From Leptotrichia sp. oral taxon 215 str. W9775 (GTDB lineage Bacteria; Fusobacteriota; Fusobacteriia; Fusobacteriales; Leptotrichiaceae): 64,000 nucleotides of DNA. The stretch lies in NCBI RefSeq assembly GCF_000469505.1, contig NZ_KI272874.1:1-64000 (forward strand). The letters run 5' to 3'. Under the pieces are notes generated by a model. That model was given only the letters and a program-made list of their open reading frames with translations, was not told the origin of the DNA and did not search any database. The position numbers and the translations under genes were made by a program. This document shows positions 52,632 through 62,160 of this stretch, piece by piece (position 1 is the stretch's first letter; each line of letters opens with the position of its first letter).

Positions 52632-53411
52632 ATGACACAGATACCTAAAAGGCTTCATTATGTCTGGATAGGAAATGATGAAAAGCCTGAAATTTTTCAC
52701 AAGTGTCTGAAATCATGGCAGGAGAAAATGCCGGATTATGAAATTGTTGAAATAAATGAAAAAAACTTTGATTTGGAAAAACATATAGAAAAAAATAGTT
52801 TCCTGAGGGAGTGCTATAAAAGAAATCTTTGGGCTTACATTGCTGATTATGTGAGAATACATTATTTATATGAACATGGCGGGATATATCTGGATACAGA
52901 TATGGAAATAGTAAAGGATTTTTCTCCTCTGTTTGAAAATGAAAATGTAGAATTTTTCACAGGATACGAAAGTGATGACGGAATAGGAATGGGACTTTTC
53001 GGAGTGGCGGCTAAAAGTGAATTTCTGCAAAAAATGATAAATTTTTATGATAATGAAATATACGCAAGTCCTTTATTTACTTTACCTCAGATAACAAAGT
53101 ATGTACTTAAAAGCTATTTTATGTGTGATTTTTCAAAAAATGAAATAAAAAATAATGAAAACGGAATATATATTTACAGAAAGGAATATTTCTATCCTTT
53201 CCTTCCTAATCAGAAATTCAGTGAAAGCATGATAAAGGAAGATACATATGCAATTCACTGGTGGCACCATTCATGGAAGGGAAGCAGACCGTTTTTATAT
53301 CTGAAGACAAAACATCTTAAAGGAATAAAAAAATGTATAAAGAAAATAGGGATATATTTTCAGATAATAAGAGATGATTTTAGAAACAGGAAGGCAAAAA
53401 ATAAAAATTAA
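52632..53411 (+). CDS. GT32 glycosyltransferase (DXD sugar-binding)
   Basis: 259 residues: IPKRLHYVWIGNDEKPE at the start, ADYVRIHYLYEHGGIYLDTD carrying the D-x-D, and AIHWWHHSW near the end. This is the complete GT32/OCH1-like set for surface-polysaccharide sugar transfer. Four bases after the preceding gene. Confidence 0.9.
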   Translation: MTQIPKRLHYVWIGNDEKPEIFHKCLKSWQEKMPDYEIVEINEKNFDLEKHIEKNSFLRECYKRNLWAYIADYVRIHYLYEHGGIYLDTDMEIVKDFSPLFENENVEFFTGYESDDGIGMGLFGVAAKSEFLQKMINFYDNEIYASPLFTLPQITKYVLKSYFMCDFSKNEIKNNENGIYIYRKEYFYPFLPNQKFSESMIKEDTYAIHWWHHSWKGSRPFLYLKTKHLKGIKKCIKKIGIYFQIIRDDFRNRKAKNKN

Positions 53412-53422
53412 GGGGAAATCCG

Positions 53423-54973
53423 ATGAAATTATCAGTAGGGATAATAACATATAACGAAGAAAACAGAGTGGGAAAGACACTGGATTCTGTAAGGGAAATA
53501 GCGGATGAAATAATAGTTGTGGACAGTGAAAGTTCTGACAGGACAGTGGAAATTGCAAAGTCCAAAGGAGCAGAAGTTTTTGTTGAAAAATGGAAGGGGT
53601 ACGGTCCACAGAAAAATTCGGTACTTGAAAAATGTAGCGGTGACTGGATTCTTTTAATAGATGCAGATGAAGTCATATCAGCAGAACTGAAGGAAAAAAT
53701 AAGGGATATAATAAATGGAAATTCAGATTCTGATGTATATAAGATAAAATTGAGAAACATATGCTTTGGTAAGGAAATAAAGCATGGTGGCTGGGATGAT
53801 TATGTAATCAGGCTCTGGAAAAAAGGAAAAGTCACAATAAGCGACAGGGAAGTTCATGAAAAATATGAAATAGCTGAAAATAGCAGAACAGGAAAAATAA
53901 ATGAACTCATAATTCATTATACTTATGACAATATAGAGCAGTTTCTGGAAAAACTTAACAGATACACTTCCGAAAGTGCCACACAGTATATGAAGGAACA
54001 CAAGAAATCAGGAATTGTAAAGATTTACTCAAAAATGCTGTTCAGATTTATAAGGATGTATATTCTGCAGCTTGGATTTCTTGACGGATATGAAGGATAT
54101 CTTCTGGCAAAGTACAGCTCAATTTACACTATGACAAAATATACTAAATTAAGGGAGCAGTATTTTAAAACATTGGGAAAGGATACTTCCCTCATTGTTA
54201 CAACATATAACTGGCCACAGGCGTTGGAAATATGTCTTAACAGTGTATTAAGACAGACTGCCCTTCCAAAGGAAATAATAGTGGCTGATGACGGTTCACG
54301 TGAGGAAACTGTAAATCTTGTCAAGAAAATAAAGGACAGTAATCCAAATGTGAAAATAATACATTCCTGGCAGGAAGATGACGGATTCAGGCTTTCAATG
54401 TCAAGAAACAAGGCGATAGCAAAAGCAACAGGAAAATATGTCATAATAATAGACGGAGATTTGATTCTGGAAAGACATTTTATACAGGATCATATTGAAA
54501 ATATGGAAAAGGGATATTTTATCCAAGGTTCAAGAGTAATAATATCTGAAGAAGAATCTAAAAAAATATTGAAGGGGAAATTGCCTGAATTTCCAAAAGT
54601 GCTATTTGAAAAGGGATATAAAAATAAGGCAAATACAATAAGAAATAAGCTGCTTTCAAAAATTGTTACTAAAAAGGATAAAAAGCTTTCCGGAATAAGA
54701 GGGTGCAACATGTCCTTCTTTAGGGAAGATTTAGTAAAGGTAAACGGTTTTGAAGAAAAAATTCAGGGCTGGGGGCGTGAAGACAGTGAAATCGCAGTCA
54801 GACTTTTTAATAGTGGCATAGGTAAAAAGAAGCTTAAATTTGGCGGGCTGACTTATCATATCTACCATAAGGAAAATGATAGGAGCGGGTTAGCTGAAAA
54901 TGATGAATTTTTAGCCAGAGTAATAAAAGAGGAGAAGAAAAAAGCAGAGAAAGGGCTGGATAGTCATGAATGA
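53423..54973 (+). CDS. two-domain GT2 glycosyltransferase (WaaE-like plus second GT2)
   Basis: 516 residues. Residues 1-245 form a WaaE/KdtX-like GT2 domain (VGIITYNEENRVGKTLDSV, VVDSESSDRT, LIDADEV). Residues about 255-516 form a second GT2 domain (LIVTTYNWPQALEICLNSVL, VADDGSREET, IIDGDLI, RGCNMSFF, GWGREDSEIAVRL), the last part like the GT7-C region of chondroitin-type polymerases. One polypeptide may therefore add two sugars in sequence. Its end overlaps the next gene by eight bases. Confidence 0.88.
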   Translation: MKLSVGIITYNEENRVGKTLDSVREIADEIIVVDSESSDRTVEIAKSKGAEVFVEKWKGYGPQKNSVLEKCSGDWILLIDADEVISAELKEKIRDIINGNSDSDVYKIKLRNICFGKEIKHGGWDDYVIRLWKKGKVTISDREVHEKYEIAENSRTGKINELIIHYTYDNIEQFLEKLNRYTSESATQYMKEHKKSGIVKIYSKMLFRFIRMYILQLGFLDGYEGYLLAKYSSIYTMTKYTKLREQYFKTLGKDTSLIVTTYNWPQALEICLNSVLRQTALPKEIIVADDGSREETVNLVKKIKDSNPNVKIIHSWQEDDGFRLSMSRNKAIAKATGKYVIIIDGDLILERHFIQDHIENMEKGYFIQGSRVIISEEESKKILKGKLPEFPKVLFEKGYKNKANTIRNKLLSKIVTKKDKKLSGIRGCNMSFFREDLVKVNGFEEKIQGWGREDSEIAVRLFNSGIGKKKLKFGGLTYHIYHKENDRSGLAENDEFLARVIKEEKKKAEKGLDSHE

Positions 54974-55697
54974 TGTCAGTTTAGTAATAACAAGTTGTGG
55001 AAGGTTTGATTTGCTGGAAAGAACTTTAGACAGTTTTTTCAAGTATAACACTTATCCAATAAAAGAAGTGATAATAACCGAAGACAGTACAGAAGGAAAA
55101 AAACTGGAAAAGCTGGTCTCAAAATATAAGGATCAGAATTTTAAATTAATAGTGAATGAAACGAGAATAGGACAGATAAAGTCCATTGACAAGGCTTATA
55201 AGGAAGTAAAGACAGAATATGTATTTCACTGTGAGGATGACTGGGAATTTTTAAGAAAAGGATTTATAGAAAAATCCATGGATATGCTTAAAGAAGACCC
55301 TAAAATAGCAGTAGTTGGTTTAAGATCCAGGGAAGACTGCTCGGGAATTCCTATTTCCAAGGAAAACTACAAGGCATCCAATGGAGAGGAATACTTTGAA
55401 ATACTGGAAGATGTATTTACATATAATCCGGGACTTAGAAGAAAGGATGTGTGTGACCTGTTCGGTTCCCATGAAAAGCTAGAAGGGAAACTGTGGGAGG
55501 CGGAACTGTCAAAATTTTACAAGGACAGGGGATTTAAAATGATTTCCTTTGTAAATCCCTTTGTGGAACATATAGGAAATAAAAGACATGTCCACTTCAG
55601 CAAAAGGGGAAAAAATAGCGTTCTTGATTTTAAAATAGACAGAATGGTGAAAAAAATAAGATATACATTTTTAAAATTATTTGGAAAAGTAAAATAA
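54966..55697 (+). CDS. GT2-like glycosyltransferase, tandem copy 1
   Basis: 243 residues: LVITSCGRFDLLERTLDSFF, ITEDSTEGKKLEKL, then FHCEDDWEFL as a variant acidic metal motif. It is a close duplicate of the next gene; the last 36 residues differ at only three positions. Probably transfers a sugar during LPS assembly; specificity unknown. Confidence 0.82.
   Translation: MNDVSLVITSCGRFDLLERTLDSFFKYNTYPIKEVIITEDSTEGKKLEKLVSKYKDQNFKLIVNETRIGQIKSIDKAYKEVKTEYVFHCEDDWEFLRKGFIEKSMDMLKEDPKIAVVGLRSREDCSGIPISKENYKASNGEEYFEILEDVFTYNPGLRRKDVCDLFGSHEKLEGKLWEAELSKFYKDRGFKMISFVNPFVEHIGNKRHVHFSKRGKNSVLDFKIDRMVKKIRYTFLKLFGKVK
55570..55697. repeat. near-identical 3' end shared by tandem glycosyltransferase genes
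   Basis: It matches 56327-56454. The final 52 or so bases, ending in AAAATTATTTGGAAA(A/G)GTAAAATAA, differ at only a couple of positions, far less than the rest of the genes. This suggests recent duplication or gene conversion. Confidence 0.75.
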
Positions 55698-55719
55698 ACT
55701 GCCGGGAAAGGATAAAATT

Positions 55720-56454
55720 ATGGAGGAAGTTACTTTGGTAATAACAAGTTGCGGAAGATTCGACTTGCTTAAGAGGACTCTGGACAGTTTCTTTGAAAAA
55801 AACACTTATCCGATAAAAAAGATAATAATAACAGAAGACAGTACAGAAGGAAAGAAACTGGAAAATCTTATTTCTCAATATGAAAATAAATATAATTTCT
55901 GCCTGATAATAAACGAAACAAGGGAAGGTCAGCTGAAATCAATAGATAAGGCCTACAACGAAGTAGATACCGAATATATATTTCATTGTGAGGATGACTG
56001 GGAATTTTTGAAGGAAGGTTTCATAGAGAAATCAATGAAACTTCTTAAGGAAGACCCAAAACTGCTTACTGTGGGATTACGTAGCAAAAAGGACTTTAAG
56101 GAAGACTTTTTCATGAAGGAGGAGTATGTTTCAAAAGACGGAGAGAGATTTTATGAAGTAAATGAAGAAATCTATACATATAATCCGGGACTTAGAAGGA
56201 AATCTGACCATGATCTGTTTGGATCTCATGAAAAACTGAAGGATAAGCTTTATGAAATGGAGCTATCAAAATTTTATAAGGACAGAAATTACAGAACTAT
56301 CTATTTTAAGGAAAAGTATGTGGAGCATATTGGAGACAAGAGACATGTACATTTCAGCAGAAAAGGAAAAAATAGTATCCTCGACTTTAAAATAGACAGA
56401 ATGGTAAAAAAAATAAGATATACATTTTTAAAATTATTTGGAAAGGTAAAATAA
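55720..56454 (+). CDS. GT2-like glycosyltransferase, tandem copy 2
   Basis: 244 residues, duplicate of the preceding gene: LVITSCGRFDLLKRTLDSFF, FHCEDDWEFL and the C-terminus FKIDRMVKKIRYTFLKLFGK. The middle third has diverged, where acceptor recognition might lie. AAAGGA precedes ATG. Confidence 0.82.
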   Translation: MEEVTLVITSCGRFDLLKRTLDSFFEKNTYPIKKIIITEDSTEGKKLENLISQYENKYNFCLIINETREGQLKSIDKAYNEVDTEYIFHCEDDWEFLKEGFIEKSMKLLKEDPKLLTVGLRSKKDFKEDFFMKEEYVSKDGERFYEVNEEIYTYNPGLRRKSDHDLFGSHEKLKDKLYEMELSKFYKDRNYRTIYFKEKYVEHIGDKRHVHFSRKGKNSILDFKIDRMVKKIRYTFLKLFGKVK

Positions 56455-56455
56455 A

Positions 56456-57511
56456 ATGTACTTACTATTAGCAGGATTGGCTGCAGTTCTGATTTTTTTG
56501 TATTTTCATTATATATACAGGAAAAAATCAGTGGCCTGTCTTATGTATCATAATGTTTTCAATGAAAAAACTGAAGGAATAATATCAGAAGAAGAATTTG
56601 AAAAGCATATGGAATACATAAAAGACATGAAAACATATAAAATGGAAGAACTTGAAGAAATGAACTATATTCTTGATGAGAAAAGCATACTTGTCACTTT
56701 TGATGACGGATATAAAAATAACTATACTAAAGCTTTTCCAATCCTGAAGAAATACAATATAAAAGCTACAATTTTCCTCAATACAGCCTATATTGGAAAT
56801 GACAGGGATTACCTGGACTGGGATGAAATAAAGGAAATGTATGAAAGCGGTCTTGTGGATTTTCAGCTTCATACACATTCCCATTATCCGACAATAAGAA
56901 AAGCTGAAATAAAAGGATTTTTTGAAAAGACGGAAGGGGATTTTGTAAAAAGGGAATATTTTTCTATTTTCAGGGAAGGCCTTTCAAAGAAGGAAAAGAC
57001 TGAAATAAAGGATTTCAGGGATTTAGATTTTACAGGACTTCCTGTATTTAAAATAAGAAGCCAGATTTCCATAAAGGGTATGAAACTGAAGGAAGGATTT
57101 ATGGATAAGTATAGGAAAATTGTAAATTCTGAAGAATTTAAAGAAAAATCTTCCAAAGAACAGAAAATATTTCTGAATAAACTGTTTAAGGAGCAGAAAA
57201 AGGAATTTTTTGAAGAAATTTCAGATGAGGAATTTGAAAAAAGAGTGGAGTTTGAAATAAGTGAAAATAAAAGGCTTATAGAGGAAAAATTAAATAAGAA
57301 AGCAGAATTTCTTTCATATCCATGGGGTCATGCCTATAAAGGAAATGTGGAGAAAATAAAAAAATTAGGAATAAAGTCCTTTGTGATGACTTCAGGAAAT
57401 GCAAGTGGTGTAAAACTGAATCCTGAAAAAATTTACCGTATAAATGGCGACAGGATAAAGGACTATAATTTATTTGAAAAAAAATTGAAATCCGTGTACA
57501 ATAAAGGATAG
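56456..57511 (+). CDS. polysaccharide deacetylase (NodB domain), membrane-anchored
   Basis: 351 residues: N-terminal membrane anchor (LLLAGLAAVLIFLYFHYIY), then CLMYHNVF, TFDDGYKNNYTKAF (metal-binding Asp) and QLHTHSHY (metal-binding His pair), and a C-terminal LSYPWGHAYKG. A carbohydrate esterase family 4-like enzyme acting on surface polysaccharide or peptidoglycan. A long charged insertion separates the motif groups. It starts one base after the previous stop and ends the LPS gene run. Confidence 0.86.
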   Translation: MYLLLAGLAAVLIFLYFHYIYRKKSVACLMYHNVFNEKTEGIISEEEFEKHMEYIKDMKTYKMEELEEMNYILDEKSILVTFDDGYKNNYTKAFPILKKYNIKATIFLNTAYIGNDRDYLDWDEIKEMYESGLVDFQLHTHSHYPTIRKAEIKGFFEKTEGDFVKREYFSIFREGLSKKEKTEIKDFRDLDFTGLPVFKIRSQISIKGMKLKEGFMDKYRKIVNSEEFKEKSSKEQKIFLNKLFKEQKKEFFEEISDEEFEKRVEFEISENKRLIEEKLNKKAEFLSYPWGHAYKGNVEKIKKLGIKSFVMTSGNASGVKLNPEKIYRINGDRIKDYNLFEKKLKSVYNKG

Positions 57512-57533
57512 TAAATAGAGAAGGGATAAAACA

Positions 57534-59282
57534 ATGAAAATACTGAAAAGTGAAGATTTCTTAATGGTAAAGAAGCTGAAGAAATATATAAAGAAATACT
57601 ATTTGCTAATAGTACTTAATATGCTTTTAGCACTAGTTTCATCTGCTGTTTCAATTTCACCTCTTGGTCTTATAAAGAGACTGGTGGATGCAGGAATTTT
57701 AGGAAGTAATGAAAAAGATATACTTTATGCGGCAGGAGGAATGATCTGCCTTGCGGTAATAGGAGCAGTTTTAATTTATTGGAATGGAGTTCTTTCAGCA
57801 GTTATATCATCATCAATTTATAAAAATATAACTGATGATTTATACGTTAAAATACAATCACTTGATATGGAATATTTTTCCAGAACTAAAGTAGGGGAGT
57901 TAATGGTAAAAGTCTTAAATGACCCAAGTAATGTAAATTATCTAATAATAGAAAGTTTTAACATGTTTTCAGAAGCATTTAAAGCAATTTTCTGTTTAGC
58001 TGCGGCTTTTTATATTGATTGGAAGCTGACACTTGGAGTTTTAGTTGTTGCACCTATTTTAATCGTTACAGTGAAAAGATATTCAAAAAAATTAAAGATG
58101 TCAGGAAAAGCAAGACAGGAAGCAACAGGTACGTTAAATTCAAAATTACAGGAAACATTGTCTGGAATAAGGGTAATAAAAGCTTTTGCAATGGAAAAAG
58201 AAGAAGTAAGGGATTTTAAGAAAAAAAGTACTGAATTAAAGAAAGTGGCATTGAAAAGTGCCAGATATACATCGAAATCAAGTGCAATTTCAGAAGCCAT
58301 TAACTATATAATGGTAGCAATGCTTCTTATGTTTGGAGGATTCAGGGTTCTGAGGGGAAATCATTTTACTACAGGAGACTTTATAACTATAGTAGGAGCG
58401 ATTTCTTCAATGTATACTCCAGTCAAGAGAGCTATGAGCAGATACAATGAAATAAGCATGAACATCCCTTCAATAGGAAGAATATTTGAAATTCTGGATG
58501 TTGTTCCTGAAATAGCGGATGCGCCTGACTGTGTTAATTTTGAAGAATTTAGAAGTGATATAACATTTGAAAATGTTGATTTCCGTTATAAAGATAATGA
58601 TGAAAAGATTCTGAAAAATATAAATCTGGTTGCAAAAAAGGGAGAAACAGTTGCTCTTGTAGGAAATTCAGGTGGAGGAAAGTCCACTTTAGTAAATCTT
58701 ATACCGAGATTTTTTGATGTTGATGCAGGAATGATAACAATAGACGGAATAAATGTAAAAAACTATAAAATAAAGAGCCTGCGTAAAAAAATAGGAATTG
58801 TTCCACAGGAAACATTCCTATTTGGAGGAACAGTACTTGAAAATATAAAATATGGAAACCAAAAGGCTTCTGCTGAGGAAGTTATAGAAGCCGCAAAAAA
58901 AGCCAATGCACATGAATTTATAGAAAAACTTGAACAGGGATATGAAACTGAAATTGGGGAAAGAGGAGTAAAACTGTCAGGTGGTCAGAAACAGAGAATA
59001 TCAATAGCAAGAGCAATACTTGAAAATCCTCAGATACTTATTCTGGATGAGGCTACAAGTGCCCTTGATAATGAATCTGAACAGCTTGTTCAGGATGCAC
59101 TAGAAAAACTTATGAAGGGAAAAACAACTTTTGTTATTGCACACAGACTTTCTACAATAATAAACAGTGACAAGATAGTTGTTATTCAGCAGGGGGAAAT
59201 TAAGGAAGTGGGAAGCCACGAAGAGTTACTTGATAAAGATGGTATATACAAATCGTTATACAATAAAAGTTTTAAAAATTAA
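57534..59282 (+). CDS. MsbA-like ABC exporter (fused permease/ATPase)
   Basis: 582 residues: six membrane segments in the first 310. The ATPase domain has Walker A VGNSGGGKSTLVNL, Q-loop PQETFLFGG, signature VKLSGGQKQRIS and Walker B ILILDEATSALD. The H-loop is IAHRLSTI. It acts as a homodimer. Location at the end of the LPS cluster favours a lipid A/LPS flippase. 22 bases after the deacetylase. Confidence 0.9.
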   Translation: MKILKSEDFLMVKKLKKYIKKYYLLIVLNMLLALVSSAVSISPLGLIKRLVDAGILGSNEKDILYAAGGMICLAVIGAVLIYWNGVLSAVISSSIYKNITDDLYVKIQSLDMEYFSRTKVGELMVKVLNDPSNVNYLIIESFNMFSEAFKAIFCLAAAFYIDWKLTLGVLVVAPILIVTVKRYSKKLKMSGKARQEATGTLNSKLQETLSGIRVIKAFAMEKEEVRDFKKKSTELKKVALKSARYTSKSSAISEAINYIMVAMLLMFGGFRVLRGNHFTTGDFITIVGAISSMYTPVKRAMSRYNEISMNIPSIGRIFEILDVVPEIADAPDCVNFEEFRSDITFENVDFRYKDNDEKILKNINLVAKKGETVALVGNSGGGKSTLVNLIPRFFDVDAGMITIDGINVKNYKIKSLRKKIGIVPQETFLFGGTVLENIKYGNQKASAEEVIEAAKKANAHEFIEKLEQGYETEIGERGVKLSGGQKQRISIARAILENPQILILDEATSALDNESEQLVQDALEKLMKGKTTFVIAHRLSTIINSDKIVVIQQGEIKEVGSHEELLDKDGIYKSLYNKSFKN

Positions 59283-59301
59283 AAATTCAGGAGGAAAATA
59301 G

Positions 59302-59790
59302 ATGAAAAATGCAAAAAAGATATTATTATTTCTAGGGGCAATCTCACTGGTTGCATTTGGAAGTTTTAACATGACAGGAAATAAGTCAAATAAAAGTACA
59401 GTTGCTGAAAGCAAAGAAACAGAAACTGATAAAAAGGAAAATAAAAAAGCTGATGCAGTGGCAGTGGCAGTGGAAAATAACGGACAGGCACAAAATACAC
59501 CGCAAACTCAGCCAGTAGTGGTTACACCACCTGTTGAAGGTGCGGCACAGGGGCAGCCTGCTGCAGATCCAAATGCACATAATAACAGCAAGCAGTCTCA
59601 AAAGAAGAGTAAAAAGACTCAGAAAGCAGTACAGTCAAATTCTCAGGTTAAGGAGAATGCTCCTGCAGAAGTAGCTCCAGTAAAGGAAACACCTAAGACA
59701 GAAACTAAGGTAGAAGCTCCTAAAAAGGTTGAAACAAAATCAGAGCCTGAGGCAAAAGAAAAATCTTCATCAAGTAGCAATAATAACTAG
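59302..59790 (+). CDS. secreted low-complexity protein
   Basis: 162 residues: signal peptide (ILLFLGAISLVAFGSF) and a Lys/Glu/Pro/Ala/Gln-rich unstructured chain with repeated P-x-E-x-P-K and V-E-T-K segments, ending SSSSSNNN. It could be a periplasmic spacer or surface-exposed protein. Unnamed. Between the exporter and apbE with short gaps (19 and 10 bases), so probably in the same operon. Confidence 0.65.
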   Translation: MKNAKKILLFLGAISLVAFGSFNMTGNKSNKSTVAESKETETDKKENKKADAVAVAVENNGQAQNTPQTQPVVVTPPVEGAAQGQPAADPNAHNNSKQSQKKSKKTQKAVQSNSQVKENAPAEVAPVKETPKTETKVEAPKKVETKSEPEAKEKSSSSSNNN

Positions 59791-59800
59791 GTGAGGGAAA

Positions 59801-60805
59801 ATGAGTAGAAATTACAAAGTTCAGACCAGGTTTTTATTTCATACAAACATAAAAATAAAAATACCTGAAGAATATTATTCAGAAACAGTTTTTGATGAGC
59901 TGTATGGTATACTTGAAGATGTAAATGAAAAATACAATTCCTACTCTGAAAATTCTTTTATTGACAGGATAAATAAAAATAGCGGAAATTTTGTAGAAGT
60001 AAATGAAGAAATGATTGAAATTCTTGAAAGGGTTGTTCATTTTTCAGATATGATGAATGGTGAGTATGACATTACAATAATGCCGTTAATAAAACTTTGG
60101 GGCTTTTATAAGAAATCAGATATTAGAATACCTGAAAAGAAAGAAATTGAAGAAACAGGTAAACTGATTGATTATAAAAAAATAGTAATTGACAGTGAAA
60201 GAAAAAGGGTGAAAATAGATGCCGGCCAGGAAATCATAACCGGCTCTTTCATCAAATCCTATGCCGTAGATAAACTGGTAAAGGAAATGAAAAGAAGAGG
60301 AATAGATGATGTAATTATAAATGCAGGAGGAAGTAGCATAGTGGCAGTTAATGAACTGGAAGATGATGCATGGATAGTTGGCGTTGAAAATCCTGAAAAG
60401 GAAAAAATATCAGAAAAAAGCATAGAAGGTTATGTAACTCAGATATTATTAGACAGCTATAAAGAAAAAAATGATGAAGATTTATTTGATATAAAAATTT
60501 CAGACGAATCCTATTCCACTTCAAATCAGGGAAATACCTTTGTAGAAATAGACAATCAGAAATATGGACATATACTGAGCCCAAAAACAGGCTATCCAGG
60601 AAAAAATAAACAAATAGGAATAGTTACGAAGGAAGCTTTTACAGGAGATATAATTTCTACGGGACTTTATAACCAGACTCCTGAAAAGTTTTTTGAAATA
60701 CTGGCTAAGCTGAACAGGGAAATAAAGGTAGAAGGATACATGATAGATGAAAATGGAAAAATTCATTATTCAGAAGGATTTTTAAAATACGTTATAAATG
60801 AATAA
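59801..60805 (+). CDS. ApbE-like FAD:protein FMN transferase
   Basis: 334 residues: N-terminal domain with NEKYNSYSENSFIDRIN, GEYDITIMPLIKLWGF, TGSFIKSYAVDKLV, VIINAGGSSIVAV and STSNQGNTFVEI, then GHILSPKTGYPG. ApbE attaches FMN to Thr/Ser of RnfG/RnfD- or NqrB/C-type proteins. There is no signal peptide or lipobox, so this copy appears cytoplasmic, unlike many exported ApbEs. It touches rnfC at one base. Confidence 0.85.
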   Translation: MSRNYKVQTRFLFHTNIKIKIPEEYYSETVFDELYGILEDVNEKYNSYSENSFIDRINKNSGNFVEVNEEMIEILERVVHFSDMMNGEYDITIMPLIKLWGFYKKSDIRIPEKKEIEETGKLIDYKKIVIDSERKRVKIDAGQEIITGSFIKSYAVDKLVKEMKRRGIDDVIINAGGSSIVAVNELEDDAWIVGVENPEKEKISEKSIEGYVTQILLDSYKEKNDEDLFDIKISDESYSTSNQGNTFVEIDNQKYGHILSPKTGYPGKNKQIGIVTKEAFTGDIISTGLYNQTPEKFFEILAKLNREIKVEGYMIDENGKIHYSEGFLKYVINE

Positions 60806-60840
60806 TGGAATATAAAACGGAGAGAAAAGGAATTAGTAAA

Positions 60841-62160
60841 ATGAAAAATATAATAAGCGAAAAAATGAAAATCGAATCAATGAAACATGTTACTAAAAAA
60901 ATAGGACTCACAACAATGAAGGATCCTGAGTTTTTTTATGTTCCGTTATCCCAACATATAGGACAGGTGGCGAAGGAAACAGTAAAAGTAGGTGATTATA
61001 TACACCGTTACGAAAAAATAGGTGAAGTTTCCGGAAAAGTTTCTTCAATGGTACATTCACCTGTTTCCGGAAAAGTTACAGAAATCATAGAAAAGCCTGC
61101 TGCTAACGGAAAAAAAGTAAAAACGGTAGTAATAAAAAATGATTTTAAGTATAAGGAAATTGAAACTGAAAAAAGAAGAATAGAGGAAGTCGGAACATTC
61201 AGAAGGGATGAAATACTTGAAATTATAAAGGAAGCAGGTATTGTAGGAGAAGGAGGAGCCCAGTTTCCTACATATGTGAAATATGATATAGGATATAAAA
61301 AGATAGATACATTTATAGTAAACGGAGCTGAATGTGAGCCATACCTTACAGCAGACTACACAATAATGTCAAATTATGTGGAAGATTTGCTGGGAGGAAT
61401 AAAAATTGCTGAAAAACTTCTAAGACCTAGGGAAGTTGTAATAGGTATAGAAGAGAAAAATATAGATATTGCAGAACATATTGAAGTTATTATTAAACAG
61501 AGCAGGCTGTTTAATGTAAAGATTCAGGTATTACCGACAGCATATCCTCAGGGAAGTGAGCTTCAGCTTATAAGAAGTGTTACAGGAAAGGAAATAAAGA
61601 AGAGTGAGATACCTGGAAATCATGGAATAATAGTAAGTAATGTCGGAACAGTAAAATCAATGTATGATGCCTTTACAGAAGGGAAACCTCTGGTTGAAAG
61701 AGTTGTAACTGTATCAGGGGAAAAAGTGAAAACAAAAGGAAACTATCTTTTAAAAGTAGGAACGCCTTTAAGTCATATAATAGAGCAGTTAAACCCTGAA
61801 GACAATGCAAAAATTGTATTTGGAGGACCGATGATGGGGGAAGAAGTTACTGAAACATCAACTCCTGTTGTAAAGGGAACATCAGGAATTTTATTTCTTT
61901 CTAAGGATATTGATTCAGTAAAGAGGGAAAACTGTATTTCATGCGGATATTGCGTAGATGTGTGTCCAATGGGACTGATGCCTATGAAATTTGCAGAAAG
62001 TTACAGAAAGGAACAGTATGAAAAACTTGTTACCGTATATCATCTGGATAACTGTATAGAATGCGGTGCTTGTGAGTATGTGTGTCCGTCAAGAGTACCT
62101 TTAATAAAGAGTATAAAGGAAGGAAAAGAAAAGCTTAGAGAAACGGGGGAAATGAAATAA
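60841..62160 (+). CDS. rnfC: RnfC-like electron transport subunit
   Basis: About 439 residues: biotinyl-like domain (VHSPVSGKVTEI), NADH/FMN region with GEGGAQFPTYVK and VNGAECEPYLTADY. Two [4Fe-4S] motifs follow: CISCGYCVDVCPMG near residue 375 and CIECGACEYVCPSRVP near 410. It oxidises NADH or ferredoxin in the Rnf complex at the inner membrane. An in-frame ATG at 60805 lacks a ribosome site; AAAAGGA precedes the ATG at 60841. Followed directly by rnfD. Confidence 0.88.
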   Translation: MKNIISEKMKIESMKHVTKKIGLTTMKDPEFFYVPLSQHIGQVAKETVKVGDYIHRYEKIGEVSGKVSSMVHSPVSGKVTEIIEKPAANGKKVKTVVIKNDFKYKEIETEKRRIEEVGTFRRDEILEIIKEAGIVGEGGAQFPTYVKYDIGYKKIDTFIVNGAECEPYLTADYTIMSNYVEDLLGGIKIAEKLLRPREVVIGIEEKNIDIAEHIEVIIKQSRLFNVKIQVLPTAYPQGSELQLIRSVTGKEIKKSEIPGNHGIIVSNVGTVKSMYDAFTEGKPLVERVVTVSGEKVKTKGNYLLKVGTPLSHIIEQLNPEDNAKIVFGGPMMGEEVTETSTPVVKGTSGILFLSKDIDSVKRENCISCGYCVDVCPMGLMPMKFAESYRKEQYEKLVTVYHLDNCIECGACEYVCPSRVPLIKSIKEGKEKLRETGEMK

